Below are positions 1 through 5,180 of a DNA stretch of 6,612 nt, one piece after another; the stretch's first letter is position 1, and each line of letters starts with the position of its first letter. The DNA lies in the NCBI GenBank assembly GCA_959022875.1, contig CAUFAM010000063.1:1-6612 (forward strand), read 5' to 3'. The position numbers and the translations under genes were made by a program. A model generated the notes under the pieces. It was given only the letters and a program-made list of their open reading frames with translations. It made no database searches and was not told the DNA's origin. The stretch comes from an uncultured Oscillospiraceae bacterium. Lineage in GTDB: Bacteria; Bacillota; Clostridia; Oscillospirales; Oscillospiraceae.

Positions 1-768
1 TGTATCCCGCTCAATCCGTCCAACTCCCAACGTGGACTTCGGCGCGATGACAAGAGCTTTTCCTTCCCGTTCCAGTTCAAAAAGCTGCTCCCGGTTTTCG
101 TTGTACCGCTGGGCACGGGTTTCCATCGCCTGCACAAACCGGGGATATTCATGATACTGCTTGCGGATCAGCCGGATCATCTGATCGGGCTTGCGCCGAT
201 ACTCCCTGGGACGGGTAAGCACCACAATGACACGCTCACATCCCTGATCCAGCGCTCTCTGCCACGGGATGGAATCCGCCGCGCCTCCGTCCAGATAAGG
301 CTGCCCGTTGATATGATAGATTGGGAATAGCAACGGCATGGCACAGGTGGCCTGGAGCAGCAAGGACTCCTTGTCTCTTCTGGGCACAGGCAAATAATCC
401 GCCTTGCCGGTGTTGAGGTTGGTCACCACAGCCTCAACCTCCCCCGGATACGCGGCAAAGGTGTCATAATCAAAGGGAATGAGCTCATTGGGAATGGTAT
501 CATAGGCAAATTTCAGGCCAAAATAGCTTCGGTTGTTCTTATCAACCAGGTTATTCATCCCCATATAGCGCTTGTCCGGGGCATACCGGGTCACCACTTC
601 CAGATTCCGCCGGGGCTGGCGCGACACATAACTCACCCCATAGGCAATCCCTGCCGAAACCCCGATCACATAATCCGTCATAACATTTGCGTCCAAAAGG
701 GCATCACATACCCCGCTGGAAAAAATTGCCCGCAGGGCTCCTCCCTCCAGCACCAAACCATTCTTCAT
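1..768 (-). CDS. Patatin-like phospholipase family protein (partial, C-terminus off the left edge)
   Basis: This is the first 256 codons of a bacterial patatin-like serine hydrolase, which would be expected to cleave acyl esters of lipids using a Ser-Asp dyad. Visible in the translation are the N-terminal strand and oxyanion-hole region with EGGALRA (residues 8-14), the nucleophile elbow GVSAG (36-40, Ser38) and the second catalytic motif DGG (160-162, Asp160). The order and spacing match the compact bacterial patatin family, whose members usually run to about 280-300 aa, so perhaps 30-40 residues are missing. No signal peptide is seen, so it is probably cytoplasmic. The oxyanion loop has GGALRA where GGxxRG is usual. 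The start is set by an AAAGGAG ribosome site six bases upstream. It is transcribed divergently from the XpaC-TelA operon. By eye it is less GC-rich than telA or cysK. The physiological substrate cannot be told from sequence. Confidence 0.93.
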   Translation of the reverse strand, partial: MKNGLVLEGGALRAIFSSGVCDALLDANVMTDYVIGVSAGIAYGVSYVSRQPRRNLEVVTRYAPDKRYMGMNNLVDKNNRSYFGLKFAYDTIPNELIPFDYDTFAAYPGEVEAVVTNLNTGKADYLPVPRRDKESLLLQATCAMPLLFPIYHINGQPYLDGGAADSIPWQRALDQGCERVIVVLTRPREYRRKPDQMIRLIRKQYHEYPRFVQAMETRAQRYNENREQLFELEREGKALVIAPKSTLGVGRIERDT

Positions 769-807
769 GGGAAACTCCTTTCTTCCTGTCTCATTTTGTT
801 AGGTAGT

Positions 808-837
808 ATTATACTCCTTTCTTCCCCTTTTTGTAAA
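808..837 (-). promoter_or_regulatory. Promoter of the patatin-like gene
   Basis: Read on the minus strand there is a perfect TATAAT (-10, plus-strand 808-813) preceded by TTTACA (832-837) at an 18-base spacing; TTACAA at 17 bases is an alternative -35. The -10 lies about 40 bases before the patatin start codon. It sits inside an 11-base palindrome, AGTAT-T-ATACT (805-815), which may be incidental. It resembles a housekeeping sigma-A promoter. Confidence 0.6.
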
Positions 838-852
838 CACTGCCCTAAATTC

Positions 853-882
853 TTGACACTCTACCACCCCAAGAGGTAGAAT
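853..882 (+). promoter_or_regulatory. Promoter of the xpaC-telA operon with candidate operator
   Basis: A perfect -35 TTGACA (853-858) and a -10 TAGAAT (877-882) are separated by 18 bases, 33 bases before the xpaC start codon. The spacer and the -10 contain a perfect inverted repeat, TCTACC (860-865) and GGTAGA (875-880), with nine bases between the arms. A repressor or activator bound there would directly affect polymerase access. The promoter call rests on consensus match and position. The operator role is inference. Confidence 0.65.
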
Positions 883-914
883 AAGCCAAGCAACAAGATC
901 CGGGAGGTATCCAC

Positions 915-1661
915 ATGAAGACCCACAAAAAAGTTTCTGTCATTCCCATCTACCTGGTGGGCCTTACATGGCTGCTATACGCGCTCCTGCTGCCTCTGTA
1001 CGCCCCCGTCCACTACATCTTATGCGCCGGGGTGTCTGTGCTGGTATTCATCATCGGAAAAGCCATTTTCCCGGACAAGGTCTACCAGACCCGGGAGGAT
1101 CAGGAGCAGACTGCCCGGCAAAAGGCCAAGGAAGAACAGGAAAAGGCCCAGGCCCAGCAGGCCAAAGCCAAAGAGGAACCCCTGTCCAAAGATCCCCAGG
1201 TGGCCGCCCTCCAAAAGGAGCGGCAGCGGGCCATCTCCGAGATGCGCCGGCTCAACGATGCCATTCTGGATGAAAAAATTTCCGCTCAGATCGACCATCT
1301 GGAGGAAGTCACCGGCAAGATTCTGGATCAAGTGATCCAGCAGCCCAAAAAACAGCCCCAGATCCGCCGTTTCCTCGACTACTATCTGCCCACCACCCTA
1401 AAGCTGCTCAACGCCTACGACCGCATGGACTCCGTAGGCGTTTCCGGCAGCAACATTGACACTACCAAGCAGAAGGTGGAACAGATGCTGGACACCGTAT
1501 GTCTGGCCTTTGACAAGCAGCTGGATGCCCTGTTCGGCGAGGAGGCCCTGGACATCTCCACAGACATTACCGTGATGGAAAACCTGCTGGCCCAGGAAGG
1601 GCTTGCCGGAATGTCTATGGACGGAGAGAGCGCAAAGAAAGACATTAATCTGGAACTTTAA
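915..1661 (+). CDS. xpaC: XpaC-family membrane protein (5-bromo-4-chloroindolyl phosphate hydrolysis family)
   Basis: The 248-aa protein begins with a short basic segment and two hydrophobic helices (about residues 9-29 and 32-52), so it should be an integral membrane protein. A highly charged Gln/Glu/Lys/Ala-rich stretch (about 58-90), probably a helical stalk, follows. The XpaC domain lies at about 95-230, with the characteristic FLDYYLPTTLKLL followed by NAYDRMD (153-172). XpaC was named from a Bacillus phenotype of X-phosphate hydrolysis, but no catalytic mechanism is established and no known phosphatase motif is visible here, so the enzyme name should not be taken literally. Members are regularly encoded next to TelA-family genes, as here (telA is three genes downstream). 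The start is supported by GGGAGG at 902-907, seven bases before ATG. It is the first gene of a five-gene operon, preceded by a good sigma-A-type promoter. The stop codon overlaps the next gene's ribosome site. Confidence 0.88.
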   Translation: MKTHKKVSVIPIYLVGLTWLLYALLLPLYAPVHYILCAGVSVLVFIIGKAIFPDKVYQTREDQEQTARQKAKEEQEKAQAQQAKAKEEPLSKDPQVAALQKERQRAISEMRRLNDAILDEKISAQIDHLEEVTGKILDQVIQQPKKQPQIRRFLDYYLPTTLKLLNAYDRMDSVGVSGSNIDTTKQKVEQMLDTVCLAFDKQLDALFGEEALDISTDITVMENLLAQEGLAGMSMDGESAKKDINLEL

Positions 1662-1668
1662 GGAGAGG
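1660..1668 (+). promoter_or_regulatory. Ribosome binding site supporting a GTG start at 1676
   Basis: AAGGAGAGG overlaps the xpaC TAA stop and lies 7 bases before the GTG at 1676. It is the main evidence that the following 62-codon frame is translated and starts with GTG. No in-frame ATG occurs until codon 13 (1712), inside the first membrane helix. Confidence 0.7.
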
Positions 1669-1675
1669 ATTCCCT

Positions 1676-1864
1676 GTGTGGAAAAAAATACTGCCCGTTT
1701 TGTGCGGGTTTATGACCCTGATTAACGCGGTACGTCTGGGCACACAGCTTTCCCAGCCCGACGCTCTCACGTTGGCCGGCCAGGGACTGATTACCCTGTT
1801 CTGGCTGACTCTGACCGTACTATGCCTGCGCTTTCTCACCGACCGGAAACGAAAGAAGGATTGA
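1676..1864 (+). CDS. Small two-helix membrane protein, unknown function (62 aa, GTG start)
   Basis: I do not recognise this protein. It has two predicted hydrophobic helices (about residues 4-24 and 33-53) joined by a short polar loop containing SQPD, and ends in a strongly basic RKRKKD tail. By the positive-inside rule this places both ends in the cytoplasm. It starts with GTG 14 bases after the xpaC stop, and the AAGGAGAGG ribosome site overlaps that stop. Tight packing between xpaC and the 73-aa gene, both on the same strand, argues that it is a real gene co-expressed with xpaC and telA. It could be a small membrane partner of XpaC or TelA, but this is inference from position only. The main doubt is its small size, since a hydrophobic frame this short can arise by chance. 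The ribosome site and spacing make that less likely. Confidence 0.65.
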   Translation: MWKKILPVLCGFMTLINAVRLGTQLSQPDALTLAGQGLITLFWLTLTVLCLRFLTDRKRKKD

Positions 1865-1894
1865 CGCTGTTCCCACGAAAGAAAGGAGCACTGC

Positions 1895-2116
1895 ATGGGC
1901 AACTATCGGGACTCTATCAGCAAGACAGAATGTCTTATCAACACGATCATCTGGTCTGTCATTCCCGGGCTGCAAATCATTTTCTTTCTCAACTATGGCC
2001 ATACCATTGAATCAAGCGGCGTAATTTTCTATACGCTTCTCCTGCTCATTCAGCTCGCCGCCGCCGCGTTTCACTGGTACCGCTATCTGGCCTATGACAA
2101 AAAAGCAACGAAATAA
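1895..2116 (+). CDS. Small two-helix membrane protein, unknown function (73 aa)
   Basis: I do not recognise this protein. The N-terminus (about residues 1-15) is polar, followed by a hydrophobic helix (about 17-34), a short loop with NYGHTIESSG (33-42), a second helix (about 43-60), and a short HWYRYLAYDKK tail. Both ends are probably cytoplasmic. AAAGGAG (1882-1888) lies six bases before ATG, a strong translation signal. It starts 30 bases after the 62-aa gene and ends 27 bases before telA, so it is embedded in the xpaC-telA operon. It shows no obvious sequence similarity to the 62-aa neighbour beyond the shared two-helix plan, so I do not call it a duplicate. A role as accessory subunit of a membrane complex with XpaC is inference. 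Its codon use is less GC-rich than that of telA. Confidence 0.72.
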   Translation: MGNYRDSISKTECLINTIIWSVIPGLQIIFFLNYGHTIESSGVIFYTLLLLIQLAAAAFHWYRYLAYDKKATK

Positions 2117-2143
2117 CCGTATTCTGAACTAGGAGGAACCCAC

Positions 2144-3349
2144 ATGAGCGATGAACTGAACATGACCCCGGAACTCACCCTGGACCCCGCCGGCTCTGCC
2201 GCCGCTCAGGCTGCCGCTCCGGAACTGACCCTCGATCCCGCTCCCGCCGCCGACACCGCCAGCGCTGAGGAGCAGGCTGCCCTTCAGGCCAAACGGGACG
2301 CCAACGCCGTAAAGCTGGACGAGTCTATGCTCACCGAGGCCGAGCGGAAAATGGTGGAGGAGTTCTCCCAGAAGATTGATGTCACCGACTCCAACCTGGT
2401 GCTCCAGTACGGCGCCGCCGCCCAGAAGAACATTGCCGCCTTCTCCGAAAGTGCCCTGAACAACGTCAAAACCAAGGACTTGGGCGAAGTGGGCGAGGCC
2501 CTGTCCTCCCTGGTGGTGGAGCTGAAGCACTTTGGAGATGACGAAGAAAAGAAGGGCGGCATTTTTGGTTTCTTCCAGAAGAAGAAAAATGAGCTGGAAG
2601 CCATGAAAGCCAGCTACGCCAAGGCCGAAACCAACGTAGACAAGATCGTCAAGGTTCTGGAAAACCATCAGGTCACCCTGATGAAGGACATTGCCATGTT
2701 CGACCAGATGTATGAGCTGAACACCAAGTACTATAAAGAGCTCACCATGTATATTCTGGCCGGCAAGAAGCGCCTGGAGTACCTGCGCACCCACGACCTG
2801 GCCGAGCTGAAAAAGAAGGCCGAGGAAACCGGCGCCCAGGAGGACGCCCAGGCCTATAATGACTTTGCCAATCTCTGCGCCCGGTTTGAGAAAAAGCTCC
2901 ACGACCTGGAGCTGACCCGGATGATCTCCATTCAGATGGGCCCCCAGACCCGGCTGCTGCAAAACAACGACACGCAGATGCTGGAGAAGATCCAGTCCTC
3001 GCTGGTGAACACCATTCCCCTGTGGAAGAGCCAGATGGTGCTGGCCCTGGGGCTGGAGCACGGCCGTCAGGCAACCGCCGCCCAGACCGCTGTCACCGAT
3101 ATGACCAATGAGCTTCTCAAGAAGAATGCCGACCTGCTGAAGATGGGTACCATCGACACCGCCCGGGAGGCCGAGCGCAGCATCGTGTCCATTGAGACCC
3201 TCCAGCACACCAATCAGCAGCTGATCACCACCCTGGATGAGGTCATGAAAATTCAGACCGAGGGGGCCCAGAAGCGGAAAGAGGCCGAGGCGGAGCTGGG
3301 CCGCATTGAGGGCGAGCTGAAGCAGAAGCTGCTGGAATTAAAGGGCTGA
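2144..3349 (+). CDS. telA: TelA-family protein (toxic anion resistance protein)
   Basis: The 401-aa product matches the TelA family, named after tellurite-resistance plasmid genes and represented in Bacillus by YaaN. It is largely helical with no membrane segment, so it is probably cytoplasmic. Family landmarks are a GGIFGFFQKKKNE turn (138-150), the central core with DQMYELNTKYYKELTMYILAGKKRL (in two parts, 187-211) and the IPLWKSQMVLAL helix (291-302), then a charged coiled-coil C-terminus (about 355-400). The N-terminal 40 residues are low-complexity Ala/Pro-rich and contain an exact duplicate of PELTLDPA (9-16 and 26-33). ATG is preceded by AGGAGG (2131-2136) at seven bases. The molecular function of TelA is not settled; links to tellurite, cell-envelope antimicrobials and stress tolerance have been reported for family members. 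The context with XpaC and a TPM protein supports an envelope-stress role. Length is normal for the family and no disruption is seen. Confidence 0.93.
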   Translation: MSDELNMTPELTLDPAGSAAAQAAAPELTLDPAPAADTASAEEQAALQAKRDANAVKLDESMLTEAERKMVEEFSQKIDVTDSNLVLQYGAAAQKNIAAFSESALNNVKTKDLGEVGEALSSLVVELKHFGDDEEKKGGIFGFFQKKKNELEAMKASYAKAETNVDKIVKVLENHQVTLMKDIAMFDQMYELNTKYYKELTMYILAGKKRLEYLRTHDLAELKKKAEETGAQEDAQAYNDFANLCARFEKKLHDLELTRMISIQMGPQTRLLQNNDTQMLEKIQSSLVNTIPLWKSQMVLALGLEHGRQATAAQTAVTDMTNELLKKNADLLKMGTIDTAREAERSIVSIETLQHTNQQLITTLDEVMKIQTEGAQKRKEAEAELGRIEGELKQKLLELKG

Positions 3350-3353
3350 AACT

Positions 3354-4334
3354 ATGAAATTCTTTCGTAAAACCTGGGTCGCTGCGGCGCTCTCCCTGAT
3401 CATGATCCTGGTGGCCGTGGCCATTGGACAGGCCAAGGACCATGAGTCCGCCCCAGCCAGTCCTACGGATCTGGGGCTGGATCACACCCTTTCCACCGCG
3501 CAGTACGATCAGTACGTCATGGACGATGCCGGAGTTCTCTCCGACGAGGAAGAGGCGAGCATCAGCCTCTATAACGCCAACTGGGTGCAGCGCTATGACA
3601 GCCTCATTGCCGTAGCCGTGGTGAATCAGACGACTGCAAGCGTGGAGGACTACGCCTACGATCTGGGCACCCGTATGGAGCTGGCCAGTGCCGACGGCGT
3701 GCTGGTCATCGACGTAGGCAGCGGCAGCAGCTATCTGGCGGTAGGGCCGGACTATCCCATGAGCGACAGTCAGATCACCTCCTACATGAACAGCTACCTC
3801 TACGCCGATGTGACAAACCAGAAGTACGGTGACGGCGTGCTGAACCTGTTCCAGAATATTAACGAGTACTATGTATCGGAGTTTGGCCTGGGGTATCTGG
3901 ACAACACCCGCTCCGCCTACTCTACCTCCCCCTCCCAGGCTCTGGTGGGACTGCTTATGCTGGTGGCGGCGGTGATCATCGTGGCCTCCCTCATTGATTC
4001 CATCCGGTACACCACTTACCGCAGCCGTTATTTCGGCGTGGTCAATCCCCCCGTGATCTTCCGCCCCATTCTGTTCTGGCACGGCCCCGGCTCCGCCTGG
4101 TACCGGCGGCGCTGGCATCGTCCGCCTCCCCCTCCGCCTCCCGGTGGAGGACGGGGCCCCGGCGGCGGCTTTGGCGGCTTCTCCGGTCCCGGCGGTTTTT
4201 CCTCCGGTCCTCGAGGTGGTGGCTTTGGCGGCAGCCGAGGCGGCGGCTTCTCCGGCGGTCGTGGGGGCGGCTTCGGCGGTGGCCGGGGCGGCGGCTTTGG
4301 CGGTGGCCGGGGCGGCGGCTTTGGCCGCAGATAG
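3354..4334 (+). CDS. Membrane-anchored TPM-domain protein with Arg/Gly-rich tail
   Basis: This 326-aa protein starts with a basic KFFRK segment and a hydrophobic helix (about 8-26) acting as signal or anchor. A TPM domain (about 48-180) begins YDQYVMDDAGVLSDEEE (51-67) and includes the DGVLVIDVGSGSSYLAVG core (114-131). A second helix spans about 196-214, followed by an Arg/aromatic segment, a run of seven prolines (257-263), and a Gly/Arg/Phe-rich tail (264-326). TPM domains occur in bacterial and plant membrane proteins and have been linked to photosystem II repair in plants; the bacterial function is unclear. The topology implied puts TPM outside and the tail inside, although an uncleaved versus cleaved N-terminus cannot be decided. 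It starts four bases after telA's stop with only a weak AAGGG site, so translational coupling to telA is likely. It is the last gene of the operon, before a terminator. Confidence 0.87.
   Translation: MKFFRKTWVAAALSLIMILVAVAIGQAKDHESAPASPTDLGLDHTLSTAQYDQYVMDDAGVLSDEEEASISLYNANWVQRYDSLIAVAVVNQTTASVEDYAYDLGTRMELASADGVLVIDVGSGSSYLAVGPDYPMSDSQITSYMNSYLYADVTNQKYGDGVLNLFQNINEYYVSEFGLGYLDNTRSAYSTSPSQALVGLLMLVAAVIIVASLIDSIRYTTYRSRYFGVVNPPVIFRPILFWHGPGSAWYRRRWHRPPPPPPPGGGRGPGGGFGGFSGPGGFSSGPRGGGFGGSRGGGFSGGRGGGFGGGRGGGFGGGRGGGFGRR
4221..4316 (+). repeat. Four tandem 24-bp units encoding GF-x-G-x-RGG
   Basis: Units at 4221-4244, 4245-4268, 4269-4292 and 4293-4316 each encode eight residues on the pattern G-F-(G/S)-G-(S/G)-R-G-G. 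The last two differ at a single base (TTC versus TTT). A related, slightly longer copy precedes them (4194-4220) and a partial GFG copy ends the gene. This in-frame minisatellite makes the tail of the TPM protein and could vary in copy number by slippage or recombination without breaking the frame. Confidence 0.9.
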
Positions 4335-4375
4335 CCAGTCGGCCCCCATTTTATCAAATCTCTTCTCTTTTACAC

Positions 4376-4405
4376 GCGGACTGCTCCCGGGCAGTCCGCA
4401 TTTTT
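4376..4405 (+). terminator. Intrinsic terminator of the xpaC-telA operon
   Basis: A perfect 9-bp stem, GCGGACTGC (4376-4384) with GCAGTCCGC (4391-4399), closes a six-base loop and is followed by ATTTTT. It lies 41 bases after the TPM stop codon and matches a Rho-independent terminator on the plus strand. Confidence 0.92.
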
Positions 4406-4431
4406 ATGCCCTCCTGAGGCACATCTTTCGG

Positions 4432-4460
4432 ACATACCCCAGGCTGCCTGCGCATAGGAT
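4432..4460 (+). promoter_or_regulatory. Possible promoter of the SSB-like/cysK unit (sporulation-sigma-like)
   Basis: After the terminator there is no good sigma-A promoter. The best candidate I can see is ACATACC (4432-4438), 14 bases, then CATAGGAT (4453-4460), which partly fits the sigma-E/sigma-K style of the sporulation factors (an ATA core at -35, CATA-NNN-T at -10). The spacer holds an 11-base palindrome, CAGGC-T-GCCTG (4440-4450). The match is partial and the call is tentative. Confidence 0.25.
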
Positions 4461-4491
4461 GGAACCAACAAACGATAGGGGTGTTGCTTCC

Positions 4492-5175
4492 ATGCACAAC
4501 AGCTGGAATGAAAACAAAATTTTTCTCCGGGGAAGGCTGTCCGCTCCCCCCACGCTCTCTCACGTCAACCACGCTACCCAGTACTATCTCCTCCCTCTCA
4601 CCGTCTCCCGGCTTTCCGGGGCGGAAGATTGTCTCAACGTCATTGCCGCCGCTCCTTTGCTGGAGGGGCTCAAATTGGACAAAGGCGCGCCGCTCACCGT
4701 TTCCGGACAGGTACGCACCTTCAACAACCGCAGCGGCGTGGGCAGCAAGCTGGTGGTCAGCGTCTTTGCCAAGGTTCTCTCCCAGGGCTCCGGCGGGGAT
4801 GAAAACCACCTGGTCTTGTCGGGCACCATTTGCAAAGCTCCCGTCCTTCGGGCCACGCCCCTGGGCCGCACCATCTGCGACATGATCCTGGCGGTCAACC
4901 GCAGGTATGGGCGGGCAGACTACCTGCCCTGCATTGCCTGGGGCAGCCTGGCTCACAAATGTGCGGCCATGGAGGTAGGGGACCGGCTCAGTCTGGCCGG
5001 GCGGCTGCAAAGCCGGCGCTATAACAAGGAAGTTGACGGACAGCTTCAGGAACGCACCGCCTTTGAGGTGTCTGTGATGTCGCTGGCTCCGGCGGAAGAC
5101 AATTTTTCCCACGAGGTTGACAATATTTTTTCCTGCGAGTATGATGGGGACAACGATTTGATCCAGAAAGGATGA
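4492..5175 (+). CDS. Single-stranded DNA-binding-like protein with two tandem OB folds
   Basis: The 227-aa product contains two SSB-type OB domains. The C-terminal one (about 104-198) fits well: HLVLSGTICKAPVLRATPLG (106-125), then DMILAVNRRYGRADYLPCIAWG (in two parts, 130-151), a KCAAMEVGDRLSLAGRLQSR region, and a final ExxV strand. The N-terminal one (about 7-96) shows the same strand order but is more divergent, with NKIFLRGRLSAPP opening it. Single-stranded nucleic acid binding is therefore likely; it is not the housekeeping SSB, which has one OB fold and an acidic DDDIPF-like tip. Here the protein ends LIQKG after an acidic stretch, so the usual partner-recruiting tip is missing. The frame is open far upstream through the TPM gene. 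I chose ATG 4492 because the OB fold starts right after it, although its AGGGG site is weak; ATG 4459 is an alternative with no ribosome site. It ends five bases before cysK. Confidence 0.8.
   Translation: MHNSWNENKIFLRGRLSAPPTLSHVNHATQYYLLPLTVSRLSGAEDCLNVIAAAPLLEGLKLDKGAPLTVSGQVRTFNNRSGVGSKLVVSVFAKVLSQGSGGDENHLVLSGTICKAPVLRATPLGRTICDMILAVNRRYGRADYLPCIAWGSLAHKCAAMEVGDRLSLAGRLQSRRYNKEVDGQLQERTAFEVSVMSLAPAEDNFSHEVDNIFSCEYDGDNDLIQKG
5165..5171 (+). promoter_or_regulatory. Ribosome binding site that decides the cysK start
   Basis: AGAAAGG lies nine bases before ATG 5181, a workable spacing. The earlier in-frame ATG at 5172 directly abuts this site with no spacer and overlaps the upstream stop codon, so it is unlikely to be used. 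Confidence 0.7.
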
Positions 5176-5180
5176 TCCCC

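Noticed and set aside
1822..2010. Alternative 62-codon plus-strand frame overlapping both small membrane genes
   Set aside because: It has no ribosome site, has a hydrophilic random-looking product, and conflicts with two frames that have good translation signals.
2129..3208. Long minus-strand open frame opposite telA
   Set aside because: It is a Gly/Leu/Gln-rich shadow of a GC-rich coding sequence with no recognisable domain, and the plus strand encodes a clear TelA protein.
4221..4316. CRISPR-like array at the tandem 24-bp units
   Set aside because: The units are contiguous with no unique spacers and encode an in-frame Gly/Arg peptide.
3243..4349. Long minus-strand open frame opposite the TPM gene
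   Set aside because: Ala/Thr/Gly-rich low complexity produced by the Gly-rich repeats. The plus-strand TPM domain is convincing.
4028..4357. Minus-strand proline-rich frame at the repeat
   Set aside because: It is the reverse-complement reading of Gly codons (GGC to GCC/CCG/CCC) and shows only Pro-rich repeats, with no ribosome site.
4144..4491. In-frame upstream extension of the SSB-like gene, overlapping the TPM gene tail
   Set aside because: The extension is an alternative-frame reading of the Gly-rich repeats and gives Ala/Val-rich low complexity, then crosses a strong terminator. The OB fold begins just after ATG 4492.
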